Positions 1-5,895 of a stretch of DNA of 7,467 nucleotides are shown here, piece by piece. The position numbers and the translations under genes are program-made. Origin of the DNA: Victivallaceae bacterium (GTDB taxonomy: Bacteria; Verrucomicrobiota; Lentisphaeria; Victivallales; Victivallaceae); assembly GCA_028717165.1 (NCBI GenBank), contig JAQUOK010000138.1, positions 1-7,467 of the forward strand. Direction: 5' to 3'. The notes under the pieces are model-generated. The model was not told the DNA's origin, did not search any database, and was given only the letters and a program-made list of their open reading frames with translations. Within the stretch, counting starts at the first letter, position 1; each line of letters begins with the position of its first letter.

Positions 1-679
1 CGTATTTGTTGTCAATAAGCAGTTCTTTGCCGGTTTCTTCGTCCGTAACCAGATAGCGGCGGCGGCAGTTCTGGAAGCACGCGCCGCGGTTGGCGGATGA
101 ATTGTAAACCGCCAGACTCATGTAGCATTTGCCGGAGACCGACACGCATAAAGCGCCGTGCGCGAAAATCTCGATCCGGACCAATTCACCGCCTGGCCCG
201 GTAATATTCCCGGTTTTGATCATCCTGATAATTTCCGTTATCTGCGGAAGCGTCAATTCGCGCGCCAGCACCAGTACATCGGCAAACCCGGCAAAAAACC
301 TGACGCTTTCGATATTGCAGATATTCGCCTGAACGGAAATATGCACCGGCAGATCTATCCGGTTGGCATAACTTATAACCGCAAGGTCCGCAGCTATCAC
401 CGCGTCGATCCCGGCAGTTTTCGCGGCATCGCAGACACTCCTGACCTCGTCCAGTTCGTCGTCATAAACGACAATGTTCAAAGTCAGGTAGGCTTTAACC
501 TTCGCCCGGCGACATAAACGAACGACCTTCGGCAGGTCGCTTAACTGAAAATTTGACGCCGCACGGGAACGCATATTCAGCTTCCCAACGCCGAAATATA
601 CGGAATCCGCCCCGGCTCTCAAGGCTGCCGCCAGCGATTCAAAAGAGCCTGCCGGAGCCATAATTTCGACTTCATTCAT
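1..679 (-). CDS. Peptidase U32 family protein, TrhP/YegQ-like (3' end beyond window)
   Basis: The 226 visible residues are the N-terminal part of a U32-family protein; family members are usually 400 residues or more, and the reading frame leaves the window with no stop. Seen directly: an N-terminal IMAPAGSFESL stretch, HISVQAN near residue 115, ARELTLPQI, and EIFAHGALCVSVSGKCYMS at 170-188. The last matches the U32 signature E-x-F-x2-G-[SA]-[LIVM]-C-x4-G-x-C-x-[LIVM]-S. Cysteines 178, 185, 201 and 205 are present. In the relatives TrhP, RlhA and UbiU, cysteines in this region hold an Fe-S cluster, and the proteins hydroxylate tRNA, rRNA or ubiquinone precursors using prephenate or other co-substrates; true protease activity is doubtful. 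The overall pattern resembles E. coli YegQ/TrhP and the Bacteroidetes-type U32 proteins, so tRNA uridine hydroxylation is my best guess. The ATG lies 6 bases after the stop of the upstream AsmA-like gene, with an AAGGA 15 bases away, which suggests translational coupling. Family call sure; exact substrate not. Confidence 0.9.
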   Translation of the reverse strand, partial: MNEVEIMAPAGSFESLAAALRAGADSVYFGVGKLNMRSRAASNFQLSDLPKVVRLCRRAKVKAYLTLNIVVYDDELDEVRSVCDAAKTAGIDAVIAADLAVISYANRIDLPVHISVQANICNIESVRFFAGFADVLVLARELTLPQITEIIRMIKTGNITGPGGELVRIEIFAHGALCVSVSGKCYMSLAVYNSSANRGACFQNCRRRYLVTDEETGKELLIDNKY

Positions 680-685
680 TGACGC

Positions 686-1483
686 TTAAAATAAATCCTT
701 AATGGTTTTGCCGATATCTTTGCCGATTTTTTCCGCTGTCCCCGGTAAATCTTCAAGCAGTTTCGATTTCAGTTTTTTGATATCCAGGCCCTCTATATTG
801 GCGGAAGCGACAGCTTCAACCGTAGTCTTTATTATCGCGTCGAAAATTTCCGCGCAGGCTTCTCCCATATTGCTTTCCTTACCGAGATCGTTAAGCTCTA
901 TCCTGGGCAATGGGACGGATACGGAAGTATTCAGCATGCTGGACGAAACCATTATCCTGCCTTTATTGATGACAAAAGATTTGATAATTACTTTTTTCGC
1001 TTTTTTCGGAGCAGTGTCTTCAGGCTTTTCCTCGCGGCGTTCCGGTTTTTGAGCGGCGCCGGTTTTTTCAGCCTGCGCGAATTTCATGATATTGTTTTTT
1101 ATGTCGGTAAGGTTGCTCCCGCCCTGAAGCGTCGGTTCAAAATCAATCCTCACATTGTCTATTTTTACCTTATTGACAATGACAGTATCAGTAAACACTG
1201 AATTCACGTCCAGGTCAACAGCGACCAGATCGAACCCGAAAGCTTCCTTGTCTTTGTAGCCGGGCGGGTTGTCGATAGTCAGTTTGTTTATCTGCAAATC
1301 TCCGCTGAGCAAAGAAACATAAACGGATTTAACCGCCACTTTGGTTCCGGCGGCCTGAGTTCCGAAAGTGCGGGCAGCCTCCGCCACAATTGCTCCGAGA
1401 TGCATTATGATCACAACTGCCAGAATTACAATGACAACCAGTAAAATAACCGCGCCGGTTAATATTTTCTTTCCAAGTTTCAT
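686..1483 (-). CDS. Small AsmA/DUF748-like membrane-anchored protein
   Basis: This 265-residue protein starts with a short basic stretch (MKLGKK) and one hydrophobic segment at about 8-28, so it is probably anchored in the inner membrane with the rest in the periplasm. Residues 45-125 have the look of the AsmA/DUF748 repeat: alternating beta strands (VKSVYVSLLSGDLQINKLTI), the NPPGYK...AF turn, then VDLDVNSVFTDTVIVNKVKI and GGSNLTDI. A charged, Lys/Glu/Pro-rich linker at about 138-164 separates a second strand-rich part (165-200) from an amphipathic helical C-terminus. Classical AsmA proteins exceed 600 residues, so this is a short form. AsmA-type proteins act in outer-membrane lipid homeostasis, but no specific role can be read here. 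An in-frame ATG at 1591 exists but lies inside the previous gene's terminator. The start at 1483 has GGGAGA 7 bases upstream and begins exactly before the membrane segment. It forms an operon with the U32 gene. Confidence 0.8.
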   Translation of the reverse strand: MKLGKKILTGAVILLVVIVILAVVIIMHLGAIVAEAARTFGTQAAGTKVAVKSVYVSLLSGDLQINKLTIDNPPGYKDKEAFGFDLVAVDLDVNSVFTDTVIVNKVKIDNVRIDFEPTLQGGSNLTDIKNNIMKFAQAEKTGAAQKPERREEKPEDTAPKKAKKVIIKSFVINKGRIMVSSSMLNTSVSVPLPRIELNDLGKESNMGEACAEIFDAIIKTTVEAVASANIEGLDIKKLKSKLLEDLPGTAEKIGKDIGKTIKDLF

Positions 1484-1490
1484 GCCGTTT

Positions 1491-1496
1491 TCTCCC
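1491..1496 (-). promoter_or_regulatory. Ribosome binding site deciding the AsmA-like start
   Basis: GGGAGA on the minus strand, 7 bases before the ATG at 1483. It favours this start over the longer in-frame one at 1591, which has no such site and sits within a terminator hairpin. Confidence 0.75.
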
Positions 1497-1535
1497 TGAT
1501 TAAACAATATTAAAGAATGTAAATACCCTGGATAT

Positions 1536-1564
1536 ATATTAACCGCCCTGAACTGATTTTGCAA
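1536..1564 (-). promoter_or_regulatory. Possible sigma70-type promoter for the AsmA-like/U32 operon
   Basis: On the minus strand TTGCAA (1564-1559) is followed after 17 bases by TAATAT (1541-1536), each 4 of 6 to consensus. It lies just after the HAD gene's terminator and about 50 bases before the AsmA-like start, where a promoter would be needed. The region is AT-rich, so a chance match is possible. Confidence 0.35.
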
Positions 1565-1565
1565 A

Positions 1566-1612
1566 TAAAAATCCCTGATCCGGTCAAACATCCGTTAAGA
1601 GCAGATCAGGGA
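1566..1612 (-). terminator. Rho-independent terminator after the HAD gene
   Basis: Two perfect 9-base arms, TCCCTGATC (1572-1580) and GATCAGGGA (1604-1612), enclose a 23-base loop. On the minus strand the second arm runs straight into TTTTTATTT. It lies 25 bases past the HAD stop at 1637 and ends that transcript before the AsmA-like operon. The loop is longer than usual. Confidence 0.75.
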
Positions 1613-1636
1613 AAATCCTTAAAAATCCGGCGCGAA

Positions 1637-2515
1637 CTACCAGTTGGGTTGCTCAGGAAGAGCTTTATCAAAATCATCAAGCAGTGATTCCTGATACGCT
1701 CCGGCGTAAGTACCGCTGAAGAAACGGTCAAGGCCTTTTTCGTTCAGCTTTGCCCAGGATTCATCTTCACGTCCAGGAATAATCGGGAAGAACAAAGCGC
1801 TGTTGGCTTTCGCCGCCTTAAGGTCGCCGGGCGCGTCGCCGATCATTAACACTTTGTCCGGATCATATTTCCCGGCGGTAGCGTATTTCAGGTGTTCAGT
1901 CTTGGTGCCGTGTTCCTGGCCGCAAATCATGCCGAGATAATGGTCTATTTTGTTTTCCTTCCATTCGCGGGTAAGCGCTTCGAGCGGAGTCTGGGAAACC
2001 ACAATCTGGTCCGCTTTACCATGTGCTTCAGCCAGAATATCCTTGACGCCCGGAAACGGCGGAATTCCGAAAACCATATCGGCGATAGCCGCGTTAACCG
2101 CATGCGACCATTTTAAAATGGCAGTCAGTTCCGGGTCGCCGGTCGCGGCTACTTTAGCTTCCAGGGCCGGATTGCCCAATTTGCTTTCTTCCTTTACCCA
2201 GGCATTCAGGGAATTGTAATCGCCGATCTTTATGCCGCGCTTCGCGAATTCAGGGTGCTTGCGCATAAAAGCCAAAGCGTGCTGAACCGCAAGAAAACGG
2301 TTGCAGCCGCGGGTTTTGCTGTAAAGGTTCACGAATATCCAGACGTCACGAGCGTATTTACTGGCCGCCTGCAAACCGAAATGCTTAATGAAATTCGGGC
2401 AGAAACACTCTTTCTGCTTGATTTCCATAGTGTCGAAAATACAGCCGTCACTATCATAACCAATAAAAAAATCATGATTTTTCGGCAGGTTTTTCATCTC
2501 AGAAACATAATCCAT
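1637..2515 (-). CDS. HAD-superfamily hydrolase (phosphatase-like)
   Basis: A 292-residue protein with the haloacid dehalogenase motifs in order. Motif I is GYDSDGCIFDTM at 19-30: D21 would be the nucleophile, D23 the general acid/base, and D28 completes DxDxxxxD. Motif II is VVSQTP with S174, a Lys lies near 205-210, and the Mg2+-binding GDAPGD is at 226-231. Soluble, with no signal peptide or membrane segment. Most HAD members in this arrangement are small-molecule phosphatases or phosphoglycolate-type enzymes. The substrate here is unknown. The stretch between motifs I and II is about 145 residues, roughly twice the usual helical C1 cap, and may shape an unusual substrate pocket. The start at 2515 has AAAGGG 8 bases upstream; a second Met at residue 7 lacks a good site. 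The gene is a single unit with a terminator downstream, and the peroxiredoxin terminator separates it from the gene upstream. Confidence 0.88.
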   Translation of the reverse strand: MDYVSEMKNLPKNHDFFIGYDSDGCIFDTMEIKQKECFCPNFIKHFGLQAASKYARDVWIFVNLYSKTRGCNRFLAVQHALAFMRKHPEFAKRGIKIGDYNSLNAWVKEESKLGNPALEAKVAATGDPELTAILKWSHAVNAAIADMVFGIPPFPGVKDILAEAHGKADQIVVSQTPLEALTREWKENKIDHYLGMICGQEHGTKTEHLKYATAGKYDPDKVLMIGDAPGDLKAAKANSALFFPIIPGREDESWAKLNEKGLDRFFSGTYAGAYQESLLDDFDKALPEQPNW

Positions 2516-2581
2516 AATTCAAACCCTTTAGTTTAAAATCAGAAAAAATTAATGACTTTGTTAAATGATTAAACTAACTCG

Positions 2582-2608
2582 TTTTCAGATTTTAGCAAGC
2601 GCTGAAAA
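2582..2608. repeat. Inverted repeat upstream of the HAD gene, possible operator
   Basis: TTTTCAG (2582-2588) and CTGAAAA (2602-2608) form a perfect 7-base dyad with a 13-base spacer. It lies in the AT-rich 165-base gap upstream of the HAD gene, about 67-93 bases before its start. There is no T-run, so it is not a terminator. A weak minus-strand promoter candidate (TTGCTA, 19 bases, TTTAAT) overlaps it. A binding site for a regulator is possible but unproven. Confidence 0.35.
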
Positions 2609-2634
2609 GAAAAAATAGAGGGAAAATAATGTAA

Positions 2635-2667
2635 AACGCATTGGCTGCATAATACAGCCAATGCGTT
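2635..2667 (-). terminator. Strong hairpin terminator after the peroxiredoxin gene
   Basis: AACGCATTGGCTG (2635-2647) and CAGCCAATGCGTT (2655-2667) make a perfect 13-base stem with a 7-base loop. On the minus strand the stem ends in GCGTTTTACATTATTTT, a broken T-tract. It begins 14 bases past the peroxiredoxin stop at 2681. Confidence 0.85.
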
Positions 2668-2680
2668 CATGATAATTTTA

Positions 2681-3442
2681 TTATTTAGGCGGAGCCTGAT
2701 CTTTGGGAAGCTTTCTGGTGCAGAAGAACCAGTCGTAGCATTTCACATCTTTGGCTGATTGCTCGACTCTGTCTTTAGCGGTGCCGCAGGAACCCGGAGG
2801 CGGGATAATGACGTCGTCGCCGGGCTGCCAGTCCGCCGGAGTAGCCACATTGTTGGCGTCCGTAGTCTGCAATGCCATCAGCAGCCGTTTGATTTCCTTG
2901 AAGTTTCTGCCGTTTGACAGCGGATAGTAAAGCAAAGCGCGGATTTTGCTTTTCGGGTCTATAAAAAATACCGCTCTGACCGCTTGCGTATCGGCGGCGG
3001 ACGGCTGCAGCATACCGTATTTTTTCGCTACTTCCATTTTTATGTCCTCGATCAGAGGAAAAGTAACTTCCACATTTTTCATGCCGCCATATTCAAGTTT
3101 TTCCTTGATCGTCCTCAGCCAGGCAATATGGCTGTAAATGCTGTCTATAGACAAGCCGATCAGTTTGCAGTTCAAAGCTTCAAACTCCGGCATCATCGTC
3201 GCAAAAGTCATAAATTCCGTGGTGCAAACCGGCGTAAAATCAGCTGGATGACTGAAAAGGATCACCCATTTCCCCCGGTAATCCCTGGGAAAATCTATCG
3301 GCCCCTGGGTTGTTTTCGCTTTGAAGGCCGGTGCGGTTTCACCGATCAGCGGAATCCTGATTTCCGGTTCCTTTGTCTTTTCTTCCGCCCAGACGCTTAT
3401 TCCGGTTAAAACTGCGAGGACAACAGCGATTGCCATTTTCAT
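2681..3442 (-). CDS. Secreted peroxiredoxin, Prx6/archaeal-type 2-Cys
   Basis: A thiol peroxidase that reduces hydrogen or organic peroxides, 253 residues with a predicted signal peptide (MKMAIAVVLAVLTGISVWA, cleavage after about 19), so probably periplasmic or lipid-free exported. The core begins IPLIGETAPAF (30-40). The active site HPADFTPVCTTEF (65-77) gives peroxidatic Cys73 with Thr70; Arg156 in AVRAVFFIDP is the expected catalytic arginine. Residues 199-217 (VATPADWQPGDDVIIPPPG) are typical of the Prx6-like group. The C-terminus carries Cys235 and Cys241 six residues apart in CYDWFFC, as C207 and C213 are in Aeropyrum pernix thioredoxin peroxidase, so a resolving-cysteine mechanism is likely. 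The extra Cys219 and Cys92 are of unknown role. The start at 3442 has AAGGAG 8 bases upstream; a longer in-frame start at 3514 would run through the promoter and spoil the signal peptide. It is transcribed alone, from its own promoter to its own terminator. Confidence 0.93.
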   Translation of the reverse strand: MKMAIAVVLAVLTGISVWAEEKTKEPEIRIPLIGETAPAFKAKTTQGPIDFPRDYRGKWVILFSHPADFTPVCTTEFMTFATMMPEFEALNCKLIGLSIDSIYSHIAWLRTIKEKLEYGGMKNVEVTFPLIEDIKMEVAKKYGMLQPSAADTQAVRAVFFIDPKSKIRALLYYPLSNGRNFKEIKRLLMALQTTDANNVATPADWQPGDDVIIPPPGSCGTAKDRVEQSAKDVKCYDWFFCTRKLPKDQAPPK

Positions 3443-3450
3443 GATAACTG

Positions 3451-3456
3451 CTCCTT
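3451..3456 (-). promoter_or_regulatory. Ribosome binding site deciding the peroxiredoxin start
   Basis: AAGGAG on the minus strand, 8 bases before the ATG at 3442. It selects the start that leaves an N-terminal signal peptide. Confidence 0.85.
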
Positions 3457-3472
3457 GTTTATGGTTATAACA

Positions 3473-3501
3473 AGTATAAATCTGAAGCAAGAAAATTTCA
3501 A
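3473..3501 (-). promoter_or_regulatory. Sigma70-type promoter of the peroxiredoxin gene
   Basis: On the minus strand TTGAAA (3501-3496), a 17-base spacer, then TATACT (3478-3473), each 5 of 6 to consensus. The expected transcript start is near 3466, giving a leader of about 24 bases with the Shine-Dalgarno at its end. A short dyad, CTTGTT (3454-3459) with AACAAG (3469-3474), touches the -10 box and spans the transcript start, where a repressor could sit. Confidence 0.65.
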
Positions 3502-3527
3502 GTAAGTTACCCAAACAACGTAAAAGG

Positions 3528-3548
3528 CGTAATTCGCAATTCGTAATT
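3528..3548. repeat. Three tandem copies of a 7-base unit, CGYAATT
   Basis: CGTAATT, CGCAATT and CGTAATT follow one another without a gap in the space between the AraC gene's stop (3557) and the peroxiredoxin promoter. One base varies between copies. No coding or hairpin potential is evident. Similar heptad strings may occur as scattered intergenic repeats in some genomes; their role is unclear. Confidence 0.8.
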
Positions 3549-3556
3549 TAAAAAAG

Positions 3557-4390
3557 TTATCTTCCCCGGAACTCATTAGGAGACACCTTCTGGAATTTCC
3601 TGAATATCTTGCAGAAATAACTCATGTCGCCAAAACCGCAGCGTTGCGCGATTTCCTTTATACTGAGCTGTTCGGTCTGCAAAAGCCGGACGGCCATGCG
3701 GATTCGAAGTTCACTCATGAAATACTGCGGACTTTCTCCCATGAACTGTTTGAACAGGCGCGTAAAATGGTAACGGCTGTATCCGGCGCACTTCGCCATG
3801 TCACTGACAGTTACCGCCTTATCAATGTTTTTCAGGCAATAATCATAAACCCGGCTTATAAATTCCGGCGGTCTGCTTTCTCCCTGACCTGAAGGCCGGA
3901 CATAATTAATCAGCGACATCAGAAAATCATACGCCAGAGCTGAAGCCGTATATTGACTGTCGATCTCATTATTTTCACTTTTCCGGCAAATTGAAACGGC
4001 CTTCCGCACCGGCAGTGAATCCGGATCGAATTTCGCCACTACTCCGGAACGCCGGCGCAACTCCCGGAAAAGGCGCATGGCTTCACGCCCGTGCATGGTA
4101 ACGAAAACAAATTCCCACGAATCGGAATCCGCCGGGAAATAATAACAATGATCTTCAGGAACCGTCAGCAGCATGGCTTCTCCGGAGTTGACGGAATAAG
4201 TTTTATCTTTGAAACGGAGCGCTCCGCGACCGCTGAAAGTATACTGCCAGAAACAGAACTCCTTATCCCCGCGCTTGAGTCCGTCCCAGCGATAATCGCA
4301 ACTGTTTATCAGTTGCCGGCCGCAAGTCAGCAGCATAGCCGACAAGCGTACCGCACGCTGCGGGAAAAATATATTGGCCTTAAAATCCAT
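3557..4390 (-). CDS. AraC-family transcriptional regulator
   Basis: A 277-residue AraC/XylS-type activator. The N-terminal half has a cupin-like sensing domain at about 40-105, with the typical GRGALRFKDKTYSVNSGEA strand-turn-strand and a PEDHCYYFPA segment. The C-terminal DNA-binding domain is complete: first helix-turn-helix at about 193-218 (TVSDMAKCAGYSRYHFTRLF), second at about 242-275 (SIKEIAQRCGFGDMSYFCKI), ending in the family's SPNEFR. Length is normal for the family. It is transcribed away from the GH4 operon across a 133-base shared region, the classic layout of a sugar-responsive regulator and its target, so I infer that it senses a galactoside or related sugar; the ligand cannot be read from sequence. 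The start at 4390 has only a weak AAGG 15 bases upstream, so translation may be poor, which suits a regulator. No GC-rich hairpin follows the stop, only a T6 run, so some read-through toward the peroxiredoxin gene is possible. Confidence 0.92.
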   Translation of the reverse strand: MDFKANIFFPQRAVRLSAMLLTCGRQLINSCDYRWDGLKRGDKEFCFWQYTFSGRGALRFKDKTYSVNSGEAMLLTVPEDHCYYFPADSDSWEFVFVTMHGREAMRLFRELRRRSGVVAKFDPDSLPVRKAVSICRKSENNEIDSQYTASALAYDFLMSLINYVRPSGQGESRPPEFISRVYDYCLKNIDKAVTVSDMAKCAGYSRYHFTRLFKQFMGESPQYFMSELRIRMAVRLLQTEQLSIKEIAQRCGFGDMSYFCKIFRKFQKVSPNEFRGR

Positions 4391-4422
4391 AATCGCACAA
4401 AATTACCTTAAATAGCATTTTT

Positions 4423-4451
4423 ATTATATTTACAAACTTGCCTATAAGTTA
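4423..4451 (-). promoter_or_regulatory. Possible promoter of the AraC gene
   Basis: On the minus strand a perfect TATAAT (4428-4423) stands 17 bases from TAACTT (4451-4446), a poor -35 (3 of 6). The -10 directly abuts the -35 box of the plus-strand promoter, so the two cannot easily be occupied together. A weak -35 fits a gene expressed at low level or needing an activator. Confidence 0.4.
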
Positions 4452-4457
4452 TATAAT
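4429..4457 (+). promoter_or_regulatory. Strong sigma70-type promoter of the GH4 operon
   Basis: TTTACA (4429-4434), a 17-base spacer, and a perfect TATAAT (4452-4457). The predicted transcript start is near 4464, giving a leader of about 60 bases. A second TATAAT at 4463-4468 pairs only with a TTGCCT 19 bases away and is a poorer alternative. Confidence 0.65.
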
Positions 4458-4471
4458 AGCACTATAATCTT

Positions 4472-4514
4472 ATTTTTCACAAACAAAAAGCTTAAAAATT
4501 TCATTTTTCACAAA
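4472..4514 (+). repeat. Direct repeat of 12 bases in the GH4 leader, possible regulator sites
   Basis: ATTTTTCACAAA occurs exactly at 4472-4483 and again at 4503-4514, start to start 31 bases, about three helical turns. AraC-type proteins bind direct repeats, so these could be half-sites, but they lie downstream of the promoter, and the second overlaps the Shine-Dalgarno AAAGGA (4512-4517). That position suits repression or control in the leader better than classical activation. Confidence 0.45.
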
Positions 4515-4523
4515 GGAAAAATC

Positions 4524-5873
4524 ATGCCTAAAATCACTTTTATGGGCGCCGGCAGTACGGTTTTCGCCAAAAACGTACTTGGCGACTGCATGCATCAGGA
4601 ATCTCTCCAGGCGGCTGAAATAGCGCTTTACGACATTGACGCCAAACGTCTCAAGGAATCCAAGATAATGCTGGATATCATGAACAAAAACATCAACAAT
4701 GGACGCGCTAAAATCACTGAATTTCTCGGCGTGGGAAACCGCAAAAAAGCCCTCAAGGGAGCCAATTATATCATTAATGCAATCCAGGTCGGCGGTTATG
4801 AACCGTCTACCGTTATCGACTTCGAAATCCCGAAGAAATACGGCTTGCGCCAGACCATCGCCGATACCATCGGCATCGGCGGCATATTCCGCGGCCTCAG
4901 GACGATTCCGGTAATGCTCGACTTTGCCCGCGACATCGAAAAAGTATGTCCGGACGCCTGGTTCCTCAATTATACCAATCCGATGAGCATCCTTACCGGA
5001 GCCATGCTCCGGGGAAGCGCGGTAAAAACTGTCGGCCTCTGCCATTCCGTCCAGGCCGTGGTAAGGGCGCTTATGGAGCCGCTCGGGATATGGAGCGAGG
5101 AAAGAGAAAAAAATATCCGCAGGAAAGTCGCCGGGATAAACCACATGGCCTGGCTTCTGGAAATCATGGAAAACGGCAGGGATATCTATCCTGAAATCAA
5201 AAAACTTTCCGCCCAAAAGCTCGCCGAATGGCGCGCCGCGAAAAATAAGGAAGGCAAAAGCGGCGACATGGTCCGCAATGCCATGATGCAGAATTTCGGT
5301 TACTATATTACGGAATCATCCGAGCACAATGCGGAATATTCTCCATACTGGATAAAAGACAAATACCCGCATTTGATCGCTGAATTCAATATTCCGCTGG
5401 ACGAATATCCCCGTAGATGCGTAAACCAGATAAAAAAGTGGACTGAACAAAGCAGGGGACTGCTTGAAAATCCGTGTCTGACCCATGAAAAATCGCACGA
5501 ATACGGTTCGGGCATAATGAACGCCATTGAAACCAATATTCCTTACACGATCGGCGGCAATGTGCTGAATAACGGCCTTATTCCGAATCTGCCGGCAAAC
5601 TGCGTCGTGGAAGTTCCCTGCCTCGTGAACGCAAACGGCGTTCAGGGCTGTTATGTCGGTGATTTGCCGGAACAATGCGCGGCATTGAACCGCACCAACG
5701 TCAATGTCCATCTCCTTACCATCGAAGCGGCCCTCACGAAAAGCCGGGATAAAATATATCAGGCGGCGATGCTCGATCCGCATACGGCCGGAGAACTGAG
5801 TCTTGACGACATCCGCAGCATGTGCGACGACCTGATCGAAGCGCATGGCGATATGTTGCCGGAATATAAATAA
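4524..5873 (+). CDS. melA: Family GH4 alpha-galactosidase, MelA-like
   Basis: A cytosolic GH4 glycosidase of 449 residues, close to the 451 of E. coli MelA. GH4 enzymes use NAD+ and Mn2+ and cleave by an oxidation-elimination route rather than direct hydrolysis. Seen: the N-terminal dinucleotide-binding MGAGST (7-12) with acidic LYDID (35-39); QTIADTIG (110-117); RTIPV; LNYTNPM (148-154); GLCHSVQ (171-177); AGINHMAW (203-210); and TESSEH (263-268). Cys173 and His207 are the expected metal ligands. CHSV is the signature reported for GH4 alpha-galactosidases, whereas 6-phosphoglycosidases have CDMP or CN-P and alpha-glucosidases CHGH. Long C-terminal stretches (PLDEYPRRCV, NGLIPNLP, AAMLDPHTA) also agree with MelA. 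The start has AAAGGA 6 bases upstream. It is first in a two-gene operon, 22 bases before the second GH4 gene. Likely substrates are melibiose- or raffinose-type alpha-galactosides, taken up by a transporter not in this window. Relation to MelA is firm; exact substrate is inferred. Confidence 0.9.
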   Translation: MPKITFMGAGSTVFAKNVLGDCMHQESLQAAEIALYDIDAKRLKESKIMLDIMNKNINNGRAKITEFLGVGNRKKALKGANYIINAIQVGGYEPSTVIDFEIPKKYGLRQTIADTIGIGGIFRGLRTIPVMLDFARDIEKVCPDAWFLNYTNPMSILTGAMLRGSAVKTVGLCHSVQAVVRALMEPLGIWSEEREKNIRRKVAGINHMAWLLEIMENGRDIYPEIKKLSAQKLAEWRAAKNKEGKSGDMVRNAMMQNFGYYITESSEHNAEYSPYWIKDKYPHLIAEFNIPLDEYPRRCVNQIKKWTEQSRGLLENPCLTHEKSHEYGSGIMNAIETNIPYTIGGNVLNNGLIPNLPANCVVEVPCLVNANGVQGCYVGDLPEQCAALNRTNVNVHLLTIEAALTKSRDKIYQAAMLDPHTAGELSLDDIRSMCDDLIEAHGDMLPEYK

Positions 5874-5885
5874 ACTCTTAGAAAC

Positions 5886-5888
5886 AGG
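5886..5888 (+). promoter_or_regulatory. Ribosome binding site of the second GH4 gene
   Basis: AGG lies 7 bases before the ATG at 5896. An in-frame ATG further upstream at 5845 lies inside the first GH4 gene with no site. A later in-frame ATG at 5932 also has a GAGG just upstream, so the N-terminus could be 12 residues shorter. Confidence 0.5.
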
Positions 5889-5895
5889 TAAAAAA

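Noticed and set aside
158..517. 119-codon open frame on the plus strand
   Set aside because: Antisense to the U32 gene, whose family signature is exact on the other strand.
1484..1591. 36-codon upstream extension of the AsmA-like gene
   Set aside because: It starts inside a terminator hairpin, would cover the promoter, and puts polar residues before the natural membrane anchor. The ATG at 1483 has a good Shine-Dalgarno.
2635..2667. Hairpin considered as an operator or small RNA
   Set aside because: A 13-base perfect stem 14 bases after a stop and followed by a T-rich tract is best explained as a terminator.
3443..3514. 24-codon upstream extension of the peroxiredoxin gene
   Set aside because: It would overlap the promoter boxes and displace the signal peptide. 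The ATG at 3442 has a strong AAGGAG.
4391..4523. Riboswitch or leader peptide in the divergent region
   Set aside because: The leader is short and AT-rich, with no conserved riboswitch core, no GC-rich alternative hairpins and no small reading frame of note.
4470..5216. 248-codon open frame on the minus strand
   Set aside because: It lies antisense to the well-supported MelA-like gene and its promoter, has low-complexity Phe/Asp-rich composition typical of a shadow frame, and matches no family I recognise.
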